Source: Actinomycetes bacterium
Lineage (GTDB): Bacteria; Actinomycetota; Actinomycetes; Actinomycetales; Cellulomonadaceae
Direction of reading: 5' to 3'
Assembly (NCBI GenBank): GCA_023432565.1
Contig: JAEYUL010000064.1
Span: 1-57,490, forward strand
DNA length: 57,490 bases
How positions within the stretch are numbered: position 1 is the stretch's first letter; each line of letters starts with the position of its first letter. The notes beneath the pieces were generated by a model. That model saw nothing but the letters and a program-made list of their open reading frames with translations. It searched no databases and had not been told where the DNA came from. Of this stretch, positions 15,259 to 23,002 are shown piece after piece. Made by a program: the position numbers and the translations under genes.

Positions 15259-16878
15259 ATGTCGCAGCAGACGTTCGCTCCTCGTAGCGAGGAAGCACCC
15301 CCCGCGTCGCCCCCCGACGACGCACGCCGGACGCGAGGCGACTCCTCGCCGGCCCGGAACTACGGCAAGGGCTTCCTCATCAAGCTGGCGATCATCGCGA
15401 TCCTCGACGCGATCGGCCTCTACGGCGTCCTCACGGCCATCGCCGTCGAGCAGTGGGCCATCCTGGCCTTCCTCGTCGTCGCGCTCGTCGTGGCCAACTG
15501 GGTCTACTTCTCCCGGCGCGCCCTGGCGGCCAAGTACATGCTGCCGGGCCTGCTCTTCCTGTTCGTCTACGTCATCTTCACCGCGTGCTACACGGGCTAC
15601 GTCGCCTTCACCAACTACGGCGACGGGCACAACTCCACCAAGGAAGATGCGATCGCCGCGATCCTCGCGCAGAACGAGCAGCGCGTGGAGGGCTCACCCG
15701 CCTACCCGCTCACGGTGCTGAGCGACGGCGACAAGCTCGGCTTCGCGATCGTGCGCGACGGCGAGGCCGAGGTCGGCTCGACCGACGAGCCGCTGTCCCC
15801 GGACGCCGAGGCCACCGTCGACGGCGACCGCGTCACCGAGGTCCCCGGGTGGCAGGTGCTCGGGTTCTCCGAGATCGCCCAGCGCCAGCAGCAGATCGTC
15901 GGGTTGCGCGTCCCCGTGTCCGACGACCCGGCCGACGGCTCGCTGCGCACGCAGGACGCGTCGACGGGCTACATCTACGAGTCGGTGATGCAGTACGACC
16001 CTGCCGCCGACACCATGACCAACACCCAGACCGGGGTCGTCTACCGGCCGAACTCCGAAGGTCAGTTCCAGGCGGAGGACGGCTCGACGATCTCGCCGGG
16101 GTGGCGCGTGACCGTCGGGTTCGACAACTTCACCCGTGCGTTCACCGACGAGCGCCTGCGCGGGCCGTTCGTCGAGATCTTCCTGTGGAACTTCGCGTTC
16201 GCGCTCCTGTCGGTGCTGACGACGTTCGCGCTCGGCCTGTTCCTCGCGGTCGTGTTCAACGACCCCCGGGTGCGCTACCGCAAGTTGCTGCGAGCGCTGC
16301 TGATCCTGCCCTACGCCGTGCCGGCGTTCCTGTCCGCGCTCGTGTGGAAGGGCATGCTCAACACCCGTAGCGGGTTCCTCAACCAGGTGATCCTCGGCGG
16401 GGCCGACATCGGCTGGTTGTCCGACCCGTGGCTCGCCAAGCTCTCGGTGCTCGCCGTCAACCTGTGGCTCGGCTTCCCGTACATGTTCATCGTGTGCACG
16501 GGTGCGCTGCAGTCCATCCCGAACGAGGTCTACGAGTCGGCTCGCATGGACGGCGCCAAGCCGTGGCGGCTCATGCGCTCCATCACGCTGCCGCTGCTGA
16601 TGGTGTCGGTCGCGCCGCTGCTCGTCGCGTCGTTCGCCTTCAACTTCAACAACTTCTCTCTGATCTACATGCTCACGGGCGGCGGACCGAACTTCGTCGG
16701 GACACCCGTCGTCGTCGGCCACACGGACATCCTGATCTCGATGGTCTACTCGATCGCCTTCGAGAGCGGGCTCAAGCAGTACGGCTTCGCCAGCGCGCTG
16801 TCGATCCTGATCTTCGTGCTGGTCGGCGTCATCTCCTGGTGGGGCTTCCGCCGCACGCGTCGTCTCGAGGAGCTGTGA
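15259..16878 (+). CDS. malF: maltose/maltodextrin ABC transporter permease MalF
   Basis: A 539-residue inner-membrane permease. Membrane segments lie near 38-58, 66-82 and 90-115. They are followed by a large extracytoplasmic loop of about 165 residues (120-285) like the P2 loop of enteric MalF, which contacts MalE. Then comes the transport core with the EAA signature EVYESARMDGAKPWRLMRSITLP for docking the ATPase. The last segments end in a Trp/Arg-rich tail. The ATG at 15259 follows GGAGGA after a short gap. The stop overlaps malG by one base (TGATG). Having the P2 loop marks it as the enteric-type MalF rather than the short Gram-positive permeases. Confidence 0.95.
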   Translation: MSQQTFAPRSEEAPPASPPDDARRTRGDSSPARNYGKGFLIKLAIIAILDAIGLYGVLTAIAVEQWAILAFLVVALVVANWVYFSRRALAAKYMLPGLLFLFVYVIFTACYTGYVAFTNYGDGHNSTKEDAIAAILAQNEQRVEGSPAYPLTVLSDGDKLGFAIVRDGEAEVGSTDEPLSPDAEATVDGDRVTEVPGWQVLGFSEIAQRQQQIVGLRVPVSDDPADGSLRTQDASTGYIYESVMQYDPAADTMTNTQTGVVYRPNSEGQFQAEDGSTISPGWRVTVGFDNFTRAFTDERLRGPFVEIFLWNFAFALLSVLTTFALGLFLAVVFNDPRVRYRKLLRALLILPYAVPAFLSALVWKGMLNTRSGFLNQVILGGADIGWLSDPWLAKLSVLAVNLWLGFPYMFIVCTGALQSIPNEVYESARMDGAKPWRLMRSITLPLLMVSVAPLLVASFAFNFNNFSLIYMLTGGGPNFVGTPVVVGHTDILISMVYSIAFESGLKQYGFASALSILIFVLVGVISWWGFRRTRRLEEL

Positions 16879-17792
16879 TGGCCACCAACACCGAAATGAT
16901 CACCCCCAAGAAGGCCACCGGCACCGGCCTGAGGCCGAGCGGCACGCGCGGCCGTCGCTGGTGGCGGGAGGTGGCGTGGCGCTACCTCGTCGCCGCCGTG
17001 ATGATCGTCATCTGCGTGACGCCCCTGCTGTACGTCATCTCGGCGTCGCTGAACCCCGGCGGCACGCTCGTCGGGTCGAACCGCCTGTTCCGGACGGTCT
17101 CGGGCGAGAACTTCGCCGATCTCGCGGCGCGCGGCTTCTGGACGTGGCTCGGCAACTCGCTCGTGGTCTGCACCGTGACGGCGATCGGCACGGTGCTCAT
17201 GGGCGCCGCGGCTGCGTACGCGTTCTCCCGGTTCCGGTTCAAGGGCCGCGAGAAGGGCCTGACCGCGCTGCTTCTCGCGCAGATGTTCCCGCAGACGCTG
17301 GCGTTCGTCGCGATCTTCCTGCTGCTGCTGACCCTCAAGGACGTGTTCCCCGTCCTGGGTCTGGACAGCACGATCGGCCTGATCTGCGTCTACCTCGGCG
17401 GCGCTCTGGGCGTGAACACGTTCCTGATGTACGGGTTCTTCAACACCGTGCCGCGTGAGCTCGACGAGGCGGCCAAGATGGACGGCGCCACGCACACGCA
17501 GATCTACTGGACGATCGTGCTGCGCCTGGTCACGCCCATCCTGGCGGTGGTCGGCCTGTTGTCGTTCATCTCCTCGTTCGGAGACTTCCTCATCGCGAAG
17601 GTGGTCCTGCAGCGGCCGGAGAACTGGACGGTCGCCGTGGGGCTCTACTCGCTCGCAGCCGACGAGCGCACGGCCCCGTGGGGCGTGTTCGCCGCCGGAG
17701 CGGTCATCGCCGCGATTCCCGTGGTGGTGCTGTTCCTCTTCCTGCAGAAGTACATCGTCGGCGGCCTGACGGCGGGCTCGGTCAAGGGATGA
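16878..17792 (+). CDS. malG: maltose/maltodextrin ABC transporter permease MalG
   Basis: A 304-residue permease partner of MalF with six predicted membrane segments, the first at about 36-55. The EAA loop reads ELDEAAKMDGATHTQIYWTIVLRLVTP. The C-terminus QKYIVGGLTAGSVKG is the highly conserved MalG tail that reaches into the transport ATPase in the enteric system. It overlaps malF by one base and the next gene by ATGA, so malF, malG and the hydrolase are translationally coupled. Confidence 0.96.
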   Translation: MATNTEMITPKKATGTGLRPSGTRGRRWWREVAWRYLVAAVMIVICVTPLLYVISASLNPGGTLVGSNRLFRTVSGENFADLAARGFWTWLGNSLVVCTVTAIGTVLMGAAAAYAFSRFRFKGREKGLTALLLAQMFPQTLAFVAIFLLLLTLKDVFPVLGLDSTIGLICVYLGGALGVNTFLMYGFFNTVPRELDEAAKMDGATHTQIYWTIVLRLVTPILAVVGLLSFISSFGDFLIAKVVLQRPENWTVAVGLYSLAADERTAPWGVFAAGAVIAAIPVVVLFLFLQKYIVGGLTAGSVKG

Positions 17793-19666
17793 GCGATCGG
17801 CCCGCGCTCTGGGGGCCCACGGTTCTGCTGGACCAGCCGCACCACGACGGCTCGGCGCTGTACGTCCCGCGCGCGACGCCGCGTCTCGGGGACGTCGTGC
17901 CCGTCCGGGTGCGCGTCCCCGCGGCGCGCAGCGAGCGCGGCGTGCACGTACGCGCGGTCCGCGACGGTGAGCCGCGGCTCGTGCCGGCCCGGCTCGAGCG
18001 GGCTGACGAGCACGAGCGGTGGTACGTCGCGGACGTCGTGGTGCACAACCCCGTCACGCAGTACCGGTTCCTGCTCGACGAGCCCGGCGGCTACCTCTGG
18101 CTCAACGGTCGCGGCCTGCACCGCCGGGACGTCACCGACGCCGCGGACTTCCGCCTGACCGTGCACGAGCCCGCGCCGCAGTGGCTCGGCGACGCCGTGG
18201 TGTACCAGGTGTTCCCGGACCGGTTCGCACGCTCGTCGGGTCACGAGGGGCCGCCCCGGGGCCTGCTCCCGGACTGGGCGATCCCCGCCGCGTGGACCGA
18301 CGAGCCGATAGCGGCGGGTCGAGGCGTCGGCCAGCAGCTGTTCGGCGGCGACCTGCGCGGCATCGTCTCGCGCCTGGACCACCTGCAGCGGCTCGGCGTC
18401 GACACGGTCTACCTCACGCCGGTCTTCCCGGCGCGTTCGAACCACCGCTACGACGCGACGACGTTCGCCGGCGTCGACCCCGTGCTGGGCGGTGACGAGG
18501 CGCTGGCCGCGCTGTCCGCCGCGGTGCACGCACGCGGCATGCGGCTCATGGGGGACCTGACCACCAACCACACAGGCGCGGGGCACGAGTGGTTCGTCCG
18601 TGCGCAGTCGGACCGTTCGAGCGCCGAGGCGGCGTTCTACTACTGGACCGATGACGAGCCGGGCTACGTCGGCTGGCTCGAGCACGCGTCGCTGCCGAAG
18701 CTCAACTACGGCGCGCCCGAGCTCCTCGAGCGCATGGTCACCGGGCCGGGCTCGGTGGCCGAGCGGTGGCTGCGGCCGCCGTTCGACCTGGACGGCTGGC
18801 GCATCGACGTCGCGAACATGACCGGGCGCTACCGCGACCAGGACCACGCGCACGCGTTCGCCCGAGCGCTGCGCGCGACGATGGCCCAGGTCAAGCCGGA
18901 CGCGGCGCTCGTCTCCGAGCACTTCCACGACGCGGCGGCGGACCTGGCGGTCGGCGGCTGGCACGTCAACATGAACTACTCGGCGTTCACGCGTCCCGTC
19001 TGGACCTGGCTCGTCGAGCCGGGGTCGACGCTGCCGTTCATGGGCATGCCCGTGCCGGTGCCGCGCGCGGGTGGCGCCGAGATGGTCGAGACCATGCGGG
19101 ACTTCGACTCGACCGTGCCGTGGACGGTGACCCGCCACCAGTGGAACCTGCTCGGTTCGCACGACACGGCACGCATCCGCACCGTGACCGGTACACGTGA
19201 GGGCGTCGAGGTGGCCGTGGGGCTGCTGATGACGTATCCGGGCACCCCGGTCGTGTGGGCCGGCGACGAGGGCGGGCTGACCGGCATCAACGGCGAGCAC
19301 GGGCGCGTGCCGATGCCGTGGGGGCGCATCGACGGCGAGCCGGGTGGCGGTGGCGCGGCGTGGGACGAGGCGACGTTCGACGTGTACCGCACGCTGATCG
19401 CATTGCGTCGCTCCTGCCGAGCGCTGCGCGAGGGTGGTCTGCGCTGGGCGTTCGTCGACTCCGACGCGGTGGGCTACCTGCGCGAGACGCCCGACGAGCG
19501 CGTTCTCGTCGTGCTGGCGCGTGCGGCGTGGGGCGGCGTGCGGCTCGGGCTGGTGAACGACGGCGCCGAGAACCTCTACGGCGGCGCGGAGCTGGGGACG
19601 ACTCCCGGGTCCGTGGACGTGCCCGCCGTACCGGGCCCGTCCGTGCAGGTGTGGCGCCTGGGCTGA
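17789..19666 (+). CDS. GH13 maltodextrin-hydrolysing enzyme (neopullulanase/cyclomaltodextrinase-like)
   Basis: A 625-residue cytoplasmic glycosidase. An N-terminal beta-sandwich domain (about 1-120) precedes the catalytic barrel: VVYQVFPDRFARS, LMGDLTTNHTGAGHEW, GWRIDVANMTGRYRDQD (nucleophile Asp), ALVSEHFHDA (acid/base Glu) and NLLGSHDTARIRT (third Asp). The N-terminal domain and the VFPDRF motif place it near maltodextrin glucosidase, neopullulanase and cyclomaltodextrinase. Its ATG overlaps the malG stop (ATGA), so it is made with the importer and should cut incoming maltodextrins. The exact product pattern cannot be decided by eye. Confidence 0.93.
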   Translation: MSDRPALWGPTVLLDQPHHDGSALYVPRATPRLGDVVPVRVRVPAARSERGVHVRAVRDGEPRLVPARLERADEHERWYVADVVVHNPVTQYRFLLDEPGGYLWLNGRGLHRRDVTDAADFRLTVHEPAPQWLGDAVVYQVFPDRFARSSGHEGPPRGLLPDWAIPAAWTDEPIAAGRGVGQQLFGGDLRGIVSRLDHLQRLGVDTVYLTPVFPARSNHRYDATTFAGVDPVLGGDEALAALSAAVHARGMRLMGDLTTNHTGAGHEWFVRAQSDRSSAEAAFYYWTDDEPGYVGWLEHASLPKLNYGAPELLERMVTGPGSVAERWLRPPFDLDGWRIDVANMTGRYRDQDHAHAFARALRATMAQVKPDAALVSEHFHDAAADLAVGGWHVNMNYSAFTRPVWTWLVEPGSTLPFMGMPVPVPRAGGAEMVETMRDFDSTVPWTVTRHQWNLLGSHDTARIRTVTGTREGVEVAVGLLMTYPGTPVVWAGDEGGLTGINGEHGRVPMPWGRIDGEPGGGGAAWDEATFDVYRTLIALRRSCRALREGGLRWAFVDSDAVGYLRETPDERVLVVLARAAWGGVRLGLVNDGAENLYGGAELGTTPGSVDVPAVPGPSVQVWRLG

Positions 19667-19689
19667 GCCGGGACGGGCCCCCGGCTGCG

Positions 19690-19702
19690 TACGCTTGACC
19701 CG
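19690..19702 (+). promoter_or_regulatory. -10 element of leaderless dgt transcript
   Basis: TACGCT (19690-19695) lies seven bases before the ATG of dgt, the leaderless arrangement repeated in this window. Confidence 0.55.
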
Positions 19703-20986
19703 ATGACCATGCTGGAGCACCTCGACGTCGACGGCTACGCCGACGTCGACCGTGAACGATGGGTCCCGGAGTCGGCGAAGTCCAAGGGCCGCACGCCGTT
19801 CGAGCGCGACCGGGCGCGCATCGTGCACTCCTCGGCGCTGCGCCGTCTCGGTGCCAAGACGCAGGTGCTCGGACCCTCGTCGGACGACTTCGTGCGCACC
19901 AGGCTCACGCACACCCTCGAGGTCGCCCAGGTGGGGCGGGAGATCGGCAAGGCGCTGGGCTGCGACCCGGACGTCGTCGACACCGCGTGCCTCGCGCACG
20001 ACCTCGGTCACCCTCCGTTCGGGCACAACGGCGAACGTGCCCTGGCTGCGCTCGCGCGCGACATCGGCGGCTTCGAGGGCAACGCGCAGACGTTGCGTCT
20101 GCTGACGCGGCTCGAGCCGAAGGTCGTCGACGCCGACGGCCGGTCGGTCGGGCTGAACCTGACGCGCGCCTCGCTCGACGCCTCGGTGAAGTACCCGTGG
20201 CGCTACCTGCAGGGGCCGGTGAGTGCGGCGAGCGGGCGCCCCACTCACAAGTTCGGCGTGTACGAGGACGATCTCCCGGTCTTCACGTGGCTGCGCCAGG
20301 ACGCGCCCGAGGGGCGCAAGTGCCTCGAGGCGCAGGTCATGGACCTGGCGGACGACATCTCGTACTCGGTGCACGACGTCGAGGACGCGGTCGTCGGCGG
20401 GCGCCTCGACCTCGCCGTGCTGTCGCAGCCCGACGAGCGCGCGCGCGTCGTCGAGGCGATCCAGACGTGGTACGGCGACGCGGTCGACGAGGCCGGGCTG
20501 CTCGCGGCGATGGACCGCCTGGTCCACGCGCGCCTGTGGGCACCGGGCTTCGACGGCTCGCGCGGTGCGCTCGCGATGCTCAAGGACGCGACGAGCCAGC
20601 TCATCGGACGGTTCGCCAAGGCGTCCCAGAAGGCCACGCGCGAGCAGTACGGACAGGGTCCGCTCACGCGGTACGCCGCCGACCTCGTCGTCCCGGTCAC
20701 CACCCAGGCCGAGATCCTGGTCCTCAAGGGGCTCGCCGTCGCCTACGTGATGGCCCCGCGTGAGCTCGAGCCGCTCTACCACCGGCAGCGCGAGGTGCTG
20801 ACGGACCTCGTGCGGATCATGGCCGACCGTGCGCCGCTCGCTCTCGAGCCGCCGTTCGCCGCGGACTGGACGCAGGCGGGCGACGACGCCGCGCGCCTGC
20901 GCGTGGTGATCGACCAGGTCGCCTCGCTCACGGACGTGTCCGCGGCCGAGGCGCACGCGCGTCTGGTCCGTCCTCCGCGCCACTGA
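19703..20986 (+). CDS. dgt: deoxyguanosinetriphosphate triphosphohydrolase-like protein
   Basis: A 427-residue HD-domain phosphohydrolase that converts dGTP (or dNTPs) to nucleoside and triphosphate. It has KGRTPFERDRARIVHSSALRRL, the metal-binding His of TRLTHTLEVAQVGR and the HD pair in ACLAHDLGHPPFGHNGE, followed by the distal Asp in the VMDLADDISYSVHDVEDAV helix. ATG 19703 follows TACGCT at leaderless spacing; ATG 19709 is an alternative two codons on. The gene usually lies next to dnaG in actinobacteria. Here the chitinase gene separates them. Confidence 0.94.
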   Translation: MTMLEHLDVDGYADVDRERWVPESAKSKGRTPFERDRARIVHSSALRRLGAKTQVLGPSSDDFVRTRLTHTLEVAQVGREIGKALGCDPDVVDTACLAHDLGHPPFGHNGERALAALARDIGGFEGNAQTLRLLTRLEPKVVDADGRSVGLNLTRASLDASVKYPWRYLQGPVSAASGRPTHKFGVYEDDLPVFTWLRQDAPEGRKCLEAQVMDLADDISYSVHDVEDAVVGGRLDLAVLSQPDERARVVEAIQTWYGDAVDEAGLLAAMDRLVHARLWAPGFDGSRGALAMLKDATSQLIGRFAKASQKATREQYGQGPLTRYAADLVVPVTTQAEILVLKGLAVAYVMAPRELEPLYHRQREVLTDLVRIMADRAPLALEPPFAADWTQAGDDAARLRVVIDQVASLTDVSAAEAHARLVRPPRH

Positions 20987-21131
20987 CCGTCCTTCGTGAG
21001 CGCGCGTGGCGGTGTGCGCCCCATCCGCGCCGTGAGCCCGACGTCGCGGCGGGCATGGCCGCCGGTGGCTGGAGCGGCCGGCTGGTCGGCATGTCCGGCG
21101 TGTGCACTTGCGTGCAGTTCGCCCGGAATCG

Positions 21132-21161
21132 TTGACGCGTTTCACCAGGTCTGGCTAGCGT
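21132..21161 (+). promoter_or_regulatory. vegetative-type promoter of the chitinase gene
   Basis: TTGACG (21132-21137) and TAGCGT (21156-21161) are 18 bases apart, a good match to the housekeeping consensus, about 67 bases before the ATG. The spacer contains CCAGGTCTGG, a short imperfect dyad that could be an operator. A second dyad, GGGGT-N8-ACCCC (about 21171-21188), lies in the predicted leader. Confidence 0.6.
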
Positions 21162-21227
21162 CGGTGGCGAGGGGTTTGTGAATACCCCTTACTAATACCG
21201 CACTTCCCATCGCACCGGGAGGCAAGG

Positions 21228-22883
21228 ATGCAGCACCTCGACGAAGAGGCCGGCGACTCGGCCGGGACAGCACGCACGATCACCCGCCGTCGACGACGCA
21301 GCGCGCTGGTCGGGCTCGCCGCCGCGGCGGCGCTCGTCACGGCCGGACTGGTCGCCGCGCTGCCGGCCACGGCGGCCGGCACGTTCACGGCGACCTTCAC
21401 GTCGGCAGGCGACTGGGGGACCGGTCACCAGGCGACCGTCCAGGTCACCAACGGCACGACGAGCACGGCGTCGAGCTGGACGCTCGAGTTCGACCTGCCC
21501 GCCGGCACCACGATCACCAGCGCGTGGGACGCGGACGTGACCCGCACCGGCAACCACTACAGGATCACCTCGAAGAGCTGGGCCGGCCCCTTCGCCCCGG
21601 GCGCCTCCCAGAGCTGGGGGTACGTGGGCAGCGGCCCGTTCGCGCAGCCCACGGGCTGCACGATCAACGGTGCCAGCTGCACCGGCGGCACCGTCCCGAC
21701 GAACCCGACGACGAACCCGACGACGAACCCGACGACGAACCCGACGACGAACCCCACCTCCGACCCCAGCGGACGCAAGCTGGTCGGCTACTTCGCGGAG
21801 TGGGGCGTCTACGGGCGCAACTACCACGTCAACAACATCAAGACCTCAGGCAGCGCGTCGAAGCTGACGCACATCCTGTACGCGTTCGGGAACACGACGG
21901 GCGGTCAGTGCTCGATCGGCGACTCCTTCGCGGCGTACGACAAGGCCTACACCGCCGACCAGAGCGTCGACGGCGTCGCCGACACGTGGGACCAGCCCTT
22001 GCGAGGCAACTTCAACCAGCTGCGCAAGCTCAAGGCCGCGAACCCGGGCCTCAAGGTCATCTGGTCGTTCGGCGGCTGGACCTGGTCGAGCGGCTTCACC
22101 GCCGCCGCGGCCAACCCGACCGCGTTCGCGGACTCGTGCTACTCGCTGCTCAACGACAGCCGGTGGGTCGGGCTGTTCGACGGGATCGACATCGACTGGG
22201 AGTACCCCAACGCGTGCGGCCTGAGCTGCGACGCCAGTGGGCCGCAGGCGCTCGACCGTGTCGTCACCGCACTGCGCAACCGGTTCGGCCCGAGCTACCT
22301 GATCACGGCAGCCATCACCGCCGACGGCAGCACCGGCGGCAAGATCGACGCGACCGACTACGCGACGGCGGCGACCAAGCTCAGCTGGATCATGCCGATG
22401 ACGTACGACTACTTCGGTGCGTTCAACCCGCAGGGACCGACGGCGCCGCACTCGCCCCTGGTGTCCTACGCAGGCATCCCGCAAGCCGGGTTCACCACGG
22501 AGGCGGCGGTGACCAAGCTGATCGCCAAGGGCATCCCGGCGAGCAAGATCCTGCTGGGCGTCGGGTTCTACGGACGCGGCTGGACGGGCGTCACGCAGAG
22601 CACGCCCGGCGGCTCCGCGACCGGCGCCGCACCTGGAACGTACGAGGCGGGCGTCGAGGACTACAAGGTCCTCAAGAACCGCTGCCCGGTCACCGGGACG
22701 GTCGGCGGGACCGCGTACGCGAAGTGCGGCAGCGAGTGGTGGAGCTACGACACGCCCGCGACGATCGCCATCAAGACCGCCTGGGCCAGGAGCAAGGGCC
22801 TCGGCGGGGCGTTCTTCTGGGAGCTGTCGGGCGACACCAGCAACGGCGAGCTGATCTCTGCGCTCAAGGCGGGCATCGGCTGA
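21228..22883 (+). CDS. secreted chitinase: CBM2-type domain plus GH18 catalytic domain
   Basis: A 551-residue enzyme that degrades chitin outside the cell. A long signal peptide (Arg run at 20-24, hydrophobic 26-45, cleavage near ATAA/G at 50) is followed by a cellulose/chitin-binding module of CBM2 type (about 51-152, with Trp residues and C144/C151). A linker of repeated Pro-Thr-Thr-Asn (155-177) leads to a GH18 barrel. The GH18 motifs are SFGGWTW at 280 and DGIDIDWEYP with catalytic E325; MPMTYDYFG and FFWELSGD follow. Upstream GGGAGG supports the start. A strong terminator follows. Binding to crystalline polysaccharide through the CBM is inferred from family knowledge. Confidence 0.95.
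   Translation: MQHLDEEAGDSAGTARTITRRRRRSALVGLAAAAALVTAGLVAALPATAAGTFTATFTSAGDWGTGHQATVQVTNGTTSTASSWTLEFDLPAGTTITSAWDADVTRTGNHYRITSKSWAGPFAPGASQSWGYVGSGPFAQPTGCTINGASCTGGTVPTNPTTNPTTNPTTNPTTNPTSDPSGRKLVGYFAEWGVYGRNYHVNNIKTSGSASKLTHILYAFGNTTGGQCSIGDSFAAYDKAYTADQSVDGVADTWDQPLRGNFNQLRKLKAANPGLKVIWSFGGWTWSSGFTAAAANPTAFADSCYSLLNDSRWVGLFDGIDIDWEYPNACGLSCDASGPQALDRVVTALRNRFGPSYLITAAITADGSTGGKIDATDYATAATKLSWIMPMTYDYFGAFNPQGPTAPHSPLVSYAGIPQAGFTTEAAVTKLIAKGIPASKILLGVGFYGRGWTGVTQSTPGGSATGAAPGTYEAGVEDYKVLKNRCPVTGTVGGTAYAKCGSEWWSYDTPATIAIKTAWARSKGLGGAFFWELSGDTSNGELISALKAGIG
21699..21754 (+). repeat. 12-bp tandem repeat coding the chitinase linker
   Basis: The unit ACGAACCCGACG is repeated about four and a half times and encodes the (N-P-T-T)n linker between CBM2 and GH18 domains. 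Such repeats can change copy number by slippage and so vary linker length. Confidence 0.85.
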
Positions 22884-22896
22884 CCGAGCGGTGACG

Positions 22897-22930
22897 CGAG
22901 GGGGCCGGCGCACGGGCGTCGGCCCCCTCG
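22897..22930 (+). terminator. terminator after chitinase
   Basis: An 11-bp perfect stem (CGAGGGGGCCG / CGGCCCCCTCG), extended inward by a G-T and two G-C pairs, lies 13 bases after the chitinase stop and before dnaG. Confidence 0.78.
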
Positions 22931-22990
22931 TCGTCGTCCGGGCCCGCAGGCCTCACTCTCCCGGCCGTCGGGACGGCGACGAGGACGACC

Positions 22991-23002
22991 TAGACTCCAG
23001 GC
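22991..23002 (+). promoter_or_regulatory. -10 element of leaderless dnaG transcript
   Basis: TAGACT (22991-22996) is six bases before the GTG of dnaG, consistent with a leaderless mRNA started just after the chitinase terminator. Confidence 0.6.

Noticed and set aside
21143..21156. DasR-type operator in the chitinase promoter
   Set aside because: The DasR site is close to TGGTCTAGACCA; CCAGGTCTGG matches only part of it, so I mention it only as a generic dyad.
21699..21754. CRISPR-like tandem repeats
   Set aside because: They are 12-bp in-frame repeats with no spacers that encode a Pro-Thr-Asn linker; no cas genes are present.
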